DNA of 64,000 bases from Nitrospira sp. (GTDB lineage Bacteria; Nitrospirota; Nitrospiria; Nitrospirales; Nitrospiraceae), in assembly GCA_035968315.1 (NCBI GenBank), contig JAVYIN010000007.1:156996-220995 (forward strand), in the 5' to 3' direction. This document shows positions 25,164-33,106 of this stretch, piece after piece. The translations under genes and the position numbers were made by a program. The notes beneath the pieces were generated by a model. That model made no database searches and was not told the origin of the DNA. It saw only the letters and a program-made list of their open reading frames with translations. Within the stretch, counting starts at the first letter, position 1. Each line of letters opens with the position of its first letter.

Positions 25164-25421
25164 TTACTTCTTAAAGATCAGTCTCGGCTCCGTCATATTG
25201 CCCATCGAGACCGCCACCAATTCCCATCCATTCGCCCCGAACTCATTCAGCTTCGTTTGCATATTGTGGGTGTCGGGAAGCACCTCGATGATTCGATACT
25301 GAAACTGTTTCTGTTCTTGGGCCTTTGCCGTGAATGGCTGCCCCACGAGCAGCAGGAATCCCAACGCGCTGAGACTCAGGCCTGCGATCAACCACGCGAA
25401 TGACAGACGTGCGTTCTGCAT
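25164..25421 (-). CDS. Small membrane-anchored protein, DUF4177-like
   Basis: 85 residues with AGGGAGGTG before the start. Residues 8-30 form a hydrophobic signal or anchor (FAWLIAGLSLSALGFLLLVG). The rest reads FQYRIIEVLPDTHNMQTKLNEFGANGWELVAVSMG, the pattern of DUF4177 proteins (xYKVxxxxxxLNxLGxxGWELV). Function unknown. It lies 23 bases downstream of... and on the same strand as polA's end, reading away from it, so co-transcription is not possible with polA ahead of it without read-through from 25445. Confidence 0.82.
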   Translation of the reverse strand: MQNARLSFAWLIAGLSLSALGFLLLVGQPFTAKAQEQKQFQYRIIEVLPDTHNMQTKLNEFGANGWELVAVSMGNMTEPRLIFKK

Positions 25422-25444
25422 GGGTCACCTCCCTCAGGTTTCGG

Positions 25445-28105
25445 TTATGGATGCGCCACTCGCCAATTGTGTCCGGTGCCCAGGTCCACTTTGAGCGGGA
25501 CGGAGAGCCCGAGTTGCTTCCCCACATGTTCCATTTCGTGTTTCACCAGCCGCTTCGCGTCGTCCAAGTCCTTCTCCTGCACTTCAAAGATCAATTCGTC
25601 GTGGACCTGGAGGATCATTTTCGTATGCGGCATCTCATGATGCAGGGTCTTATTCACATTGATCATCGCGACCTTGATCAGGTCTGCGGCTGAGCCTTGG
25701 ATGGGGCTGTTCACCGCCATGCGTTCGCCGAAGCCGCGCTGCACGGGATCGCCGCTTTGGAGTTCGGGAATCGGCCGCCGCCGGCCCAGGATGGTGGTGG
25801 TATAGCCCTTGGTTTTGCCCTCTTCGATATTCCGGTCCATCAGAGCCCGCACGCCCGCGTATTTTTCAAAATAGGTTTCGATGTACTTCTTGGCCTCCGC
25901 CTGCGGCACGCCGATGTTCTGCGAGAGGCCGAAGGGGCTGATGCCGTAGACGATGCCGAAGACCACGCTCTTGGCCGCCCGCCGCATCTCGCGGGTGATC
26001 TGCGAAGCGGGGAGATGGAAAATGTCCATGGCGGTCGCCATGTGAATATCTTCGCCTTTCTCGAAGACTTCGAGCAAGCGGGGATCCTGCGACAAATGCG
26101 CGAGGATGCGCGGCTCGATCTGGCTATAGTCGGCGCAGAGGAGAGTGTGGCCCTTCGGCGCGATGAAGGCTTCGCGGATGCGCAGGCCGTAGTCGCCTTT
26201 GACCGGGATGTTTTGCAGATTCGGCTCCGTCGAAGAGAGCCGGCCGGTGGCGGCGACGGTTTGGTTCAGCGACGTGTGCAGCCGCTTGGTCTCCGGATTC
26301 ACCAATTCGGGCAAGGCGTCGACGTAGGTCGATTTGAGTTTGCTCAGGCTGCGATAGTTCAAAATCTGCGCGGGCAGGTCGTGCTGCGTCGCAAGCTGTG
26401 TGAGCGTGTCTTCGTCGGTCGAGTAGCCGGTCTTCGTTTTGCGGCCGGGTTTGAGGCCGAGCTTCTCGAAGAGCACGACGGCTAGCTGTTTGGGTGAATT
26501 GATGTTGAACTCGCCGCCCGCGAGGCCGGCGATAGTCTCCATCATCTTGTCGAGTTCGTGTTCCAGTTCCTTGCTCAGGCCCTGCAAGGCCGGGACATCG
26601 AGCAGGAATCCGTTGCGCTCGATTTCCGCCAGCACTGGGACGAGCGGCATTTCGACATCCTGAAAGAGTGTCAGGCTGCCTTGGCCCATCAGGCGTTCGG
26701 TCATGGCAGGAGCCAGTTTGGCCAGGACGGCGGCCTGCTCCGTGGCCTCTTCGCGTGAGCCGGTGTCTTCGTCGAACAGCGATTGCGGGGCCTTGGCGCC
26801 AGCTTGGTGGGTGCCCAATCGATGGCCGATGGCTTCCATCGCGATGGTATCGAGGCTGTGGTCGCGGCGGTTGGGGTTGAGCAGATAGTCCGCCACCATG
26901 GTATCGAGATAGGGGCCTGCGAGCGTGATGCCGATGCGATGAAAGGCCAGCATGGTGGCTTTCAGATCGTGCACGACTTTGATGTGGGCCCGATCGTGCA
27001 GCACCGCAATGATCGGCCGCATGTAGGCATGGACATCGATTGGGATGTAGGCGGTCTTTCCGCCTGCCGAGAGGGCGATGCCCTTGACGTCTGCCTGAAC
27101 GCTGGGACCGCCGGAGAGCAGGCAGCAGACGCCGAGGGGGCCGTCTTTTGGCAGCGCTGCCACGAAGCGCTGGGCTGAAGGTTCGTCCTGAAGCAATGCC
27201 GATTCGTCGGCCTTGGGATCGGCCGGTGTGGCGCTGGCTTGGAACGTCTTGAGGAGGGTGGTGAATTCCAGTTCGCGCAGCAGGTCGATGAGCTGGTCCT
27301 GATGCGGCGGCTTCACATGAAAGGCTTCCGCATCGAAGGCGATGGGGCTGTGGATGTCGATGGTGGCCAGCTTGCGGCTGAGCCGGGCGTTGTCGGCCTG
27401 TTCGACCAGCAGCGCTTTGATGCGTGGCGGCGTGACGTCGTCGGTGCGCCGGAGCAATTCGTCGATGGTGCCGAACTGGGCGATGAGCTTCATGGCCGTC
27501 TTCTCGCCGATGCCCTTCACGCCGGGAATGTTATCCGTCGCGTCGCCCATCAACCCCATGATCTCGATCACGCGCGCCGGCTCGACGCCGAACTTGGCGA
27601 CACATTCCGCTTCGCCGGACCATTTGTCTTTCACCGGGTCATAGATGCGCACATGCGGCGTGACGAGTTGGAGCATGTCCTTGTCGCCGGTCACGATCAC
27701 GACGTCGTAGCCGGCCTGTTCAGCCTGGTGCGCCAGCGTGCCGATGAGATCATCCGCCTCATAGCCGGCCTGCTTCACCGCCGGAATGTTCAGCGCTTCC
27801 ACCACGCGATGGATATAGGGGATCTGCGCGCTCATGCCTTTCGGCATCGGAGGGCGCTGGGCTTTGTAGTCTTTGAACTCCTGATGGCGGAGGGTCGGCC
27901 CCTTTTCGTCGAAGGCCACGACGATCCCGTCCGGCTGCCGCTCCCTCAGGATCTTCAACAGGGTGGTGGTGAACCCATAGACGGCGTTGGTGTGCAGGCC
28001 CTTGGAATTGTTCAGGGGCGGGAGGGCGAAGAAGGCGCGATAGATATAGGCGCTCCCGTCGATCAGGTAGAGCGTCTTGCGGTTGGAGTCAGGCATAGGC
28101 GTCAC
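25445..28105 (-). CDS. polA: DNA polymerase I
   Basis: 886 residues from GTG 28105 (ATG 28096 is an alternative). The 5' nuclease domain occupies about 1-290 (LYLIDGSAYIYRAFFALPP, VVAFDEKGPTLR, IPGVKGIGEKTA). A 3'-5' exonuclease-like domain follows to about 490 but its metal ligands are gone: the DxE motif position reads GVCCLLSGG and the NxxxD motif reads HDLKAT. The polymerase domain has motif A DYSQIEPRILAHLSQD, the O-helix RRAAKSVVFGIVYG and motif C QVHDELIFE. So nick translation and gap filling are expected without proofreading. Starts 3 bases after the PGPGW protein gene. Confidence 0.97.
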   Translation of the reverse strand: MTPMPDSNRKTLYLIDGSAYIYRAFFALPPLNNSKGLHTNAVYGFTTTLLKILRERQPDGIVVAFDEKGPTLRHQEFKDYKAQRPPMPKGMSAQIPYIHRVVEALNIPAVKQAGYEADDLIGTLAHQAEQAGYDVVIVTGDKDMLQLVTPHVRIYDPVKDKWSGEAECVAKFGVEPARVIEIMGLMGDATDNIPGVKGIGEKTAMKLIAQFGTIDELLRRTDDVTPPRIKALLVEQADNARLSRKLATIDIHSPIAFDAEAFHVKPPHQDQLIDLLRELEFTTLLKTFQASATPADPKADESALLQDEPSAQRFVAALPKDGPLGVCCLLSGGPSVQADVKGIALSAGGKTAYIPIDVHAYMRPIIAVLHDRAHIKVVHDLKATMLAFHRIGITLAGPYLDTMVADYLLNPNRRDHSLDTIAMEAIGHRLGTHQAGAKAPQSLFDEDTGSREEATEQAAVLAKLAPAMTERLMGQGSLTLFQDVEMPLVPVLAEIERNGFLLDVPALQGLSKELEHELDKMMETIAGLAGGEFNINSPKQLAVVLFEKLGLKPGRKTKTGYSTDEDTLTQLATQHDLPAQILNYRSLSKLKSTYVDALPELVNPETKRLHTSLNQTVAATGRLSSTEPNLQNIPVKGDYGLRIREAFIAPKGHTLLCADYSQIEPRILAHLSQDPRLLEVFEKGEDIHMATAMDIFHLPASQITREMRRAAKSVVFGIVYGISPFGLSQNIGVPQAEAKKYIETYFEKYAGVRALMDRNIEEGKTKGYTTTILGRRRPIPELQSGDPVQRGFGERMAVNSPIQGSAADLIKVAMINVNKTLHHEMPHTKMILQVHDELIFEVQEKDLDDAKRLVKHEMEHVGKQLGLSVPLKVDLGTGHNWRVAHP

Positions 28106-28108
28106 GGC

Positions 28109-28540
28109 TCAGGGGTCGGGCGCGAGGGTGAGCGGCGGTTTCTCGAACTTGGCGCGCATCGCGTTCAGGGCCTGCAGGACAGTGGGCTGGCCGACGATCT
28201 TCGCCTCCAGCTCGCGTTTGCGGGGGAAATCCATCAAGGAAATGCCGATGAGCATGGTCAGAATGCCCTGGCCCGGGAGGAACAACATGGCGAAGCCCGC
28301 CAGCAGAAACACGAGGCCGACCACATTTTTGACAATCAATCCGATCAGCCGGAGCACCGGGTGATGGTCCTTCATCCAATGGCGCGGGACGCGGGTATCG
28401 AAGTAGTCAGAGGGGAGCCGTACCATGATGAATGGGATGGCGATCAACGTGCCGATAAAACCGATCAGCGAACCGACCGTCAACCAGACGAGGACCTGAA
28501 CAGGAACGTACTGTGTCACCGCCGCGAGAATGGCATCCAT
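28109..28540 (-). CDS. PGPGW-type transmembrane protein
   Basis: 143 residues with three hydrophobic segments: about 15-40 (VLVWLTVGSLIGFIGTLIAI), 66-85 and 85-105. The motif FLPGQGILTMLIGISLMDFP matches the putative transmembrane PGPGW family, and a short cytoplasmic tail with FPRKRELE follows. It ends 3 bases before polA begins on the same strand, so both are probably transcribed together, though no functional link to DNA repair is known. Role unknown. Confidence 0.87.
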   Translation of the reverse strand: MDAILAAVTQYVPVQVLVWLTVGSLIGFIGTLIAIPFIMVRLPSDYFDTRVPRHWMKDHHPVLRLIGLIVKNVVGLVFLLAGFAMLFLPGQGILTMLIGISLMDFPRKRELEAKIVGQPTVLQALNAMRAKFEKPPLTLAPDP

Positions 28541-28597
28541 GCAGGGGGAATCCTAGCATGCGGGTTGCTCGGACCGGAAGGGCCAAGGTCAGCCTGG

Positions 28598-28626
28598 TTT
28601 ACCTGCGGCGGCGGGCGTCATATAAT
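28598..28626 (+). promoter_or_regulatory. Candidate promoter of the exported protein / DsrE gene pair
   Basis: TTTACC (28598-28603), 17-base spacer and a perfect TATAAT (28621-28626), about 30 bases before the ATG at 28659. Confidence 0.6.
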
Positions 28627-28658
28627 GGCGCACTATTTCCGAAGCGTGTGAATCCTTT

Positions 28659-29027
28659 ATGGCGTTGCGGACTCTTATGACCAGCCGAGGGCTCCTTCTC
28701 TGGCTCCTTCTGGTGTGCGGCCTGTGTGCGGCGGTGATCGGCGTGACTCCCCATCCTGCTCTCGCCGCGGAGACGGACGAGCTCCAGATCGAGGTGGCGA
28801 AAAAAGGGCTGGGGAAAGAAGTCGTGATCACGCAGGGGGCGCGCGAATGGTTTTTGATGATCGAAGTGACTCCGGAGAATACCGTCATTGTCCGGCAGGA
28901 AAAGGATCACGACAAGTATCTGGTCGATGAGAGTGAAACCCACGACCGGCCATTGGCTGCCGTCGAAGTGGACGCGGCGATTGCCGATTACATTAACAGC
29001 GTGAAGGCCCGCGCAAAGAAGAAATAA
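28659..29027 (+). CDS. Exported small protein of unknown function
   Basis: 122 residues. A long N-terminal hydrophobic region (about 10-36, ending HPALAAE) serves as signal peptide. The mature part is acidic and basic in alternation: LQIEVAKKGLGKEVVITQGA, EWFLMIEVTPENTVIVRQEK, then a helix VDAAIADYINSVKARAKKK. I recognise no family. It is followed after 8 bases by a DsrE-family gene in the same direction and has a near-consensus promoter ahead, so the two form a small operon. Confidence 0.78.
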   Translation: MALRTLMTSRGLLLWLLLVCGLCAAVIGVTPHPALAAETDELQIEVAKKGLGKEVVITQGAREWFLMIEVTPENTVIVRQEKDHDKYLVDESETHDRPLAAVEVDAAIADYINSVKARAKKK

Positions 29028-29035
29028 CGATCCTC

Positions 29036-29455
29036 ATGTCACGCAAGCCCAAATTCGTCATCTTCGCCCATAATGCCACCTACGATAAGCTGCATCAGGT
29101 GGCGACGCTTGGCCTGACCGCCGCGGCCATGGGCAAGGATGTCATCGTTATCTTGCTGTTCTGGACGATCAAGAAACTGGCCGAAGGAAAGATCGACCAG
29201 ATCGATTTCCCGCCGGAATATGCCTCGTCCGCCGAAGAGGTTGCCCGGCTCTTGAAGGAAAAGAAGGTGCCGAAGATTTCGGAGATGTTGCAGGACGCCA
29301 GGCAGGTTGGACAGTTTCGGCTGATCGCCTGCAGCGCCGGCCTGGAATACATGGGCGTGGAGAGTGGGGCGGTGGAAAAGAATGTCGATGAAGTGCTGGG
29401 CCTGCCCGCGATCCTGAGCCTCACGGCTGAAGCGGAGACGAAGCTCTTCATTTGA
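29036..29455 (+). CDS. DsrE/DsrF-like family protein
   Basis: 139 residues, cytoplasmic. The sequence follows the DsrE/PA2652-type fold: KFVIFAHNATYDKLHQVATLG with a Rossmann-like first strand, AAAMGKDVIVILLFWTIKKL, KVPKISEMLQDARQVGQFRLIACSAG, and a C-terminal end with LSLTAEAETKLFI. A Cys in LIACSAG sits where DsrE2-like proteins carry a Cys or other residue near the active site. Members bind or transfer sulfane sulfur. A second, longer DsrE-like gene is at 32412 next to a TusA gene, so this organism holds several such carriers. Confidence 0.88.
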   Translation: MSRKPKFVIFAHNATYDKLHQVATLGLTAAAMGKDVIVILLFWTIKKLAEGKIDQIDFPPEYASSAEEVARLLKEKKVPKISEMLQDARQVGQFRLIACSAGLEYMGVESGAVEKNVDEVLGLPAILSLTAEAETKLFI

Positions 29456-29472
29456 ATACGTGAAAAGTGAAA

Positions 29473-29547
29473 GGTAAAACGTGAAACGTCAGAAGCGTCC
29501 AGTCAATCTGGCTCACGTCGTTTCTCGTGTTACGTCTCACGTTTAAC
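29473..29547. repeat. Intergenic inverted repeat of ACGTTTCACG type
   Basis: Arms about 29473-29488 (GTAAAACGTGAAACGT) and 29532-29547 (ACGTCTCACGTTTAAC) are imperfect reverse complements flanking 43 bases. It lies between the convergent DsrE and nth genes, and the right arm supplies the nth stop codon. Confidence 0.6.
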
Positions 29548-30202
29548 GTGATTTTGTGACTCCCACCCGATCGCAATAGTCCGTCAATTTGCACTTGCTA
29601 CACCAGGGGGAGACAGGCTGGCAGAGGTTCTGCCCGTAGGGCACGAGCAAGTCGTTGAAGGTGATCCAATATTGTTTCGGCAGTTTGCGCCGGAGGGCTT
29701 CTTCGCTCTCGTCCGGCGTCTTCGTCTTGATGTAGCCCCAGCGATTGCTGATCCGATGCACGTGAATATCCACGCAGATGCCGGGTTTGCCGTAGCCGAC
29801 CGTCACGACCAGGTTGGCCGTCTTTCTGCCGACGCCTGACAGGGTGACGAGTTCCTCGATGGAATCGGGCACGGTTCCGCCATAGACGTCGAGCAGGCGT
29901 CGGCAGATCGCGTGTATCGACTTCGCTTTGGTCCGGTAGAAACAGACCGGGTAAATGGCCTGTTCAATGTGCGTGAGCGGCAGCGCCAGCATCGCGGCGG
30001 GTTCATGTGCCAGGGCAAAGAGTCGCGCGCTCGCTTCTGCGGTGGTTTTGTCTTTGGTGCGGAGGCTCAGGAGGCAGGAGATGAGGATGCGGAAGGGATC
30101 GCGGTCGGATTCACGCGCCACGACCCCAACGACCGGTTCCTGCCACTGGCGGATCTCCCGCGTGACGATCCTGATCGCGGGGTGGATCTCGTCCTGACGC
30201 AT
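29543..30202 (-). CDS. nth: Endonuclease III (DNA glycosylase / AP lyase)
   Basis: 219 residues from the ATG at 30202; a TTG at 30262 would add 20 residues of low similarity. Removes oxidised pyrimidines and cuts the abasic site. The helix-hairpin-helix reads LVTLSGVGRKTANLVV with the catalytic Lys, the catalytic Asp is in CVDIHVHRISNR, and the iron-sulfur cluster Cys pattern CQPVSPWCSKCKLTDYC has the canonical 6-2-5 spacing. The last few residues come from an intergenic repeat. Part of base-excision repair, on the same strand as polA but separated by plus-strand genes. Confidence 0.95.
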   Translation of the reverse strand: MRQDEIHPAIRIVTREIRQWQEPVVGVVARESDRDPFRILISCLLSLRTKDKTTAEASARLFALAHEPAAMLALPLTHIEQAIYPVCFYRTKAKSIHAICRRLLDVYGGTVPDSIEELVTLSGVGRKTANLVVTVGYGKPGICVDIHVHRISNRWGYIKTKTPDESEEALRRKLPKQYWITFNDLLVPYGQNLCQPVSPWCSKCKLTDYCDRVGVTKSR

Positions 30203-30279
30203 CGGGTACGACGTGCGTGGCCTGGGAGAACGTTGATCGAGGAGAAGAGGACGAGCGGACAACAGCCCGAGGCTGTCAG

Positions 30280-30474
30280 CTACTCAGGCTTCCGCTTCGA
30301 CAACCACTTCTGACGGCGCCGTTGAGCTTCGCGCAGCTTGGCTTTCTTTCTCACGCTCGGCTTTTCATAGTACCGGCGGCGCTTCAGTTCACGAAACAAC
30401 CCTTCGCCTGCCAATTTCTTCTTGGCAACCTTGAGGGCCTTCTCGACATTGTTATTGAAGACTTTGATTTCCAT
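30280..30474 (-). CDS. rpsU: 30S ribosomal protein S21
   Basis: 64 residues, the normal size. Starts MEIKVFNNNVEKALKVAKKK and continues with LFRELKRRRYYEKPS and a basic tail KWLSKRKPE, all typical of bS21. It is part of the 30S platform and helps start-site recognition on mRNA. Lies 51 bases after ftcD and ahead of nth on the same strand. No strong Shine-Dalgarno sequence is seen, which is common for this gene. Confidence 0.97.
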   Translation of the reverse strand: MEIKVFNNNVEKALKVAKKKLAGEGLFRELKRRRYYEKPSVRKKAKLREAQRRRQKWLSKRKPE

Positions 30475-30525
30475 CTCGTGCCGACTTTCTACTTTCTCAG
30501 GCCGTGCCTGTCTGCCTCTGTGAAA

Positions 30526-32016
30526 CTACGCAACAAAGGGCGGAGTGTAGCACAGCCTTTTGAGTTCCTCAAGACAGTTGCTGATCTTTGAGGATCTTTG
30601 CGTATAAGAGTCTTTAATATTATGATTTTGTTGGACATTTATGTTCGTGTTGGCTGTGTGACGTCCTGCCTCGGCCGCGGCGATGGCCATCAGAAGCCCT
30701 ACGGTCAGGTCTGACTGAACGGGGACGGGAAGATGTGTTCGAATGGTGACGAGGACTTGCCCCGCCTCACAGGCCAATTCGGCAATCTCTAGCGGCACTT
30801 CTGTGATCCGTTGCAGCGCCGCTGGCAATCGTGTGGACCGATCCGCGTGATCGACGGGAAGCGCGCGCGCCTGTGCGAATATCTTGTAGGCGTCACAATC
30901 TTCTTGTACGAGCCGCTGCAGCCGCCGGCTCATGCCGATGAGCCGTTGTTCTGCCGCAGGCTCCTTGCCCAAGCGCGCACCCATGACGCCCAGCGAGGCA
31001 GCCAAAGCTCCCACCAACGCGGCCACGCTTCCGCCAGCCGGTGTTGGGATGGGGGCGGCGACGGCTTGGAGGTAACCCTCTATCTGGCCGGTTTCTGCAT
31101 GCGATGAAATGGACAAGGCGGCACGCAATTTCGTTTCAAGGATGGATGAGGGATCGAATCGGTCAAGCTGAAGGAGCGCCGCTGCGGCCTGATCCAGCGC
31201 GGCTTGCGGAACGAGGCCGATCAGTTCACTGCCGGCGATGGCCACGCCGAGCTTGGCGGCTTCCCTGTTCACTGCACGAAAGGCCGTGGCCATTGATGTG
31301 ACGCGATAATCCGTCAGGTTCATCGAAACCTGCACAATCCCGCGGCTGGTGAGCGGGACGCCGAGGGCTTTGATACAGGGGAATCCGCCGCTCGATTGTC
31401 GGACGGTCTTGGCGATGGCCTTGGCGATCGCGAGATCGGCCGTGTTGAGGTTCACGTTGAAGGCGATGAGTGGCGGTCGCGCGCCGATCACGATGGCTCC
31501 CGCGGTCTCATGAAGCCGGGAGGGGCCGAAATCGGGCCGCCAGTTTGGATCCGCGGCCATTCGTGCGCGCAGGCCTGGTAATCCTCCCCGGCGGACGGAT
31601 TCCAGTCGCACGCGATCGGGATGACTGGCGGTCTGTTCATACAGAAAGACCGGGATCTGAAGTTCTTGTCCCACACGTTCGCCAAGCAGACGGGCCAGCC
31701 GGATGCAATCCTCTATGGTCGCGTCTTGGAGGGGCACAAACGGCACCACATCCGTCGCGCCGATGCGGGGATGGACTCCTTCATGGCGGCGCAGATCAAT
31801 CCGTTCCGTGGCCACACGAATCGCCTGGAGCGCCGCATCGCAGACGGCCTCAGGTTCGCCCGCGAACGTCAGCACGGAGCGATGATGATCGGGATCGCTG
31901 GTATGATCCAGCAGCCAGACGCCCGGCACCGATCGCACGGCTGCCCTCAGCGCTTCAAGGGTGGCGGAGTCTCGCCCCTCACTGAAATTGGGGATGCATT
32001 CAATAATCGTCGGCAT
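30526..32016 (-). CDS. ftcD: Glutamate formimidoyltransferase fused to formimidoyltetrahydrofolate cyclodeaminase
   Basis: 496 residues from the ATG at 32016 (MPTIIECIPNFSEGRD). Residues 1-300 are the formiminotransferase: CIPNFSEGRD, DHTSDPDHHRSVLTFAGEP, RHEGVHPRIGATDVVPFVP, FNVNLNTADLAIAKAIA. From about 305 a cyclodeaminase domain follows (IEGYLQAVAAPIPTPAGGSVAALVGALAASLG, given in part). Together they move the formimino group from formiminoglutamate to tetrahydrofolate and release ammonia to give methenyl-THF. No histidine-degradation genes are adjacent. The last ~25 residues (SYTQRSSKISNCLEEL onward) do not look like the family and may be a read-through extension. Confidence 0.93.
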   Translation of the reverse strand: MPTIIECIPNFSEGRDSATLEALRAAVRSVPGVWLLDHTSDPDHHRSVLTFAGEPEAVCDAALQAIRVATERIDLRRHEGVHPRIGATDVVPFVPLQDATIEDCIRLARLLGERVGQELQIPVFLYEQTASHPDRVRLESVRRGGLPGLRARMAADPNWRPDFGPSRLHETAGAIVIGARPPLIAFNVNLNTADLAIAKAIAKTVRQSSGGFPCIKALGVPLTSRGIVQVSMNLTDYRVTSMATAFRAVNREAAKLGVAIAGSELIGLVPQAALDQAAAALLQLDRFDPSSILETKLRAALSISSHAETGQIEGYLQAVAAPIPTPAGGSVAALVGALAASLGVMGARLGKEPAAEQRLIGMSRRLQRLVQEDCDAYKIFAQARALPVDHADRSTRLPAALQRITEVPLEIAELACEAGQVLVTIRTHLPVPVQSDLTVGLLMAIAAAEAGRHTANTNINVQQNHNIKDSYTQRSSKISNCLEELKRLCYTPPFVA

Positions 32017-32072
32017 CGGCGTGTATGCGAGAAACGGCAAAGCTGGACGGGGTGCGCGAGGCGGTCGAACGC

Positions 32073-32318
32073 TTACTTGGTTTTTTTGACAAACGCCTTG
32101 TAGATCCGGCCCGCGGTCGCCTGTTCTTCTTCCATGCCGACCATCTGATGCCCTGTGGTGTCGCACCAGGCTGGCATGTCTTTCTTGATGCCTTCGTCGT
32201 CGGATACGACTTCCAGCACTTGGCCGACGGCGAGTTCCTTGATTTTCTTCGAGGTGAGAATGATGGGCATCGGGCAAAAGTACCCGAGGGTATCGAGCTT
32301 CACATCGGCCTGCATCAT
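32073..32318 (-). CDS. TusA/SirA-like sulfur carrier protein
   Basis: 81 residues; ATG at 32318 or 32315 after AGGAGC. The sulfurtransferase signature is intact: LDTLGYFCPMPIILTSKKIKEL (given in part: FCPMPI) with the active Cys near residue 15. The family's usual second half is present (VLEVVSDDEGIKKDMPAWCDTTGH). TusA-like proteins hand on persulfide sulfur. The gene follows a DsrE-like gene across an intergenic repeat of about 90 bases on the same strand; tusA plus dsrE2 pairs are known from sulfur-trafficking clusters, though no Hdr or rhodanese genes are here. Confidence 0.92.
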   Translation of the reverse strand: MMQADVKLDTLGYFCPMPIILTSKKIKELAVGQVLEVVSDDEGIKKDMPAWCDTTGHQMVGMEEEQATAGRIYKAFVKKTK

Positions 32319-32337
32319 CAATAACGCTCCTGGCTAG

Positions 32338-32404
32338 CGGCGAGAGGCAAGGGGCTAGGGGAAGAATCCGATGACCCCTCGCCTCTGGCCTCGTACCTCT
32401 TGCC
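32338..32404. repeat. Intergenic GC-rich repeat, copy C
   Basis: Between the DsrE-like and tusA-like genes. GAGAGGCAAGGGGCTAGGGG, an ATCCGATGA core, then CCCTCGCCTCTGGCCTCGTACCTCTTGCC in part. Shares order and sequence with copies A and B. Confidence 0.6.
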
Positions 32405-32411
32405 TTTTATA

Positions 32412-32942
32412 TTAAATGAACAAATTGACGCTGCCCTGCTTGGCTTCGGCGAGATAGGTCGTCACCCCTGCGAATTGATCGATGCCGTCGATCAACGTGT
32501 CCTTGGTGATGCCCATAAGCCCCATGGTCGTGGTGCAAGCGATGAATCGCACGCCCAGATCAAGGGCCGTTTCCATCAACTCGGGCACGCCGGGCATCCG
32601 GTTCTGTTTCATGACTTTTTGCATCATCCTGGTGCCGAGCCCGCCAAAATGGAAGCGGGACAACGGAAGGTTCTCTGCTCCTCCCTTGTTGAGGACGCCG
32701 AACATCCGGCGGAGCCAGTCTTTGGCCGAGCTGGTGGCGCCTTTCCGGCGGATCGTATTCAGGCCCCAAAAGGTAAAGAATACGGTGACCTGCATCCCCA
32801 TCGCGGCCGCGCCGGTGGCGATGATAAAGGCGGCCATGGCTTTATCCATATCCCCGCTCAGCAGCACGATCGTCACCTTATCGGGTTTCGACTCTTGCAG
32901 CTGCGCCAAGGTTGCGGACGGCTCTATCTGAGTGGTCTGCAT
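32412..32942 (-). CDS. DsrE/DsrF/DrsH-like family protein (DsrE2 type)
   Basis: 176 residues from the ATG at 32942, with GAGGAG four bases upstream. Matches the DsrE2A-like proteins: KVTIVLLSGDMDKAMAAFIIATGAAAMGMQVTVFFTFWGL in part, then a loop NTIRRKG, GGLGTRMMQKVMKQNRMPGVPELMETA in part, and VRFIACTTTMGLMGI with a conserved Cys. Hydrophobic stretches are part of the fold rather than clear membrane helices. Thought to take part in persulfide transfer together with TusA, whose gene follows. It has a near-perfect promoter (TTGACA-18-TATAGT) upstream. Confidence 0.9.
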   Translation of the reverse strand: MQTTQIEPSATLAQLQESKPDKVTIVLLSGDMDKAMAAFIIATGAAAMGMQVTVFFTFWGLNTIRRKGATSSAKDWLRRMFGVLNKGGAENLPLSRFHFGGLGTRMMQKVMKQNRMPGVPELMETALDLGVRFIACTTTMGLMGITKDTLIDGIDQFAGVTTYLAEAKQGSVNLFI

Positions 32943-32997
32943 GGGGCTCCTCATTCGCGTGCATCACGCGCGATACCGCTATTTGTAAGGTGTTTTG

Positions 32998-33027
32998 ACT
33001 ATAGTCTCCGTATCTTTTTCTTGTCAA
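32998..33027 (-). promoter_or_regulatory. Promoter of the dsrE2-tusA pair
   Basis: Minus strand TTGACA (33022-33027), 18-base spacer, TATAGT (32998-33003). The -10 lies in a perfect palindrome GACTATAGTC (32997-33006). Back to back with the promoter of the Rieske oxygenase gene. Confidence 0.7.
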
Positions 33028-33037
33028 GGCAGCGAGC

Positions 33038-33066
33038 TTGACCGCACTCGTGCGGCTGGTTATAGT
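33038..33066 (+). promoter_or_regulatory. Promoter of the Rieske oxygenase gene
   Basis: TTGACC (33038-33043), 17-base spacer, TATAGT (33061-33066), about 40 bases before the ATG at 33107. Rules out the longer frame starting at 33038. Confidence 0.7.
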
Positions 33067-33106
33067 CCCCACTTCACACGCACGATCCTCAGAACCGTCT
33101 CAAGGC

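Noticed and set aside
27239-28651. 470-codon open frame on the plus strand
   Set aside because: Antisense to polA and the PGPGW gene, with His/Asp/Arg-rich composition and no recognisable domain.
33038-33106. Upstream extension of the Rieske oxygenase start
   Set aside because: The TTG at 33038 is the first base triplet of the -35 element of a good promoter, so it cannot be translated from that transcript.
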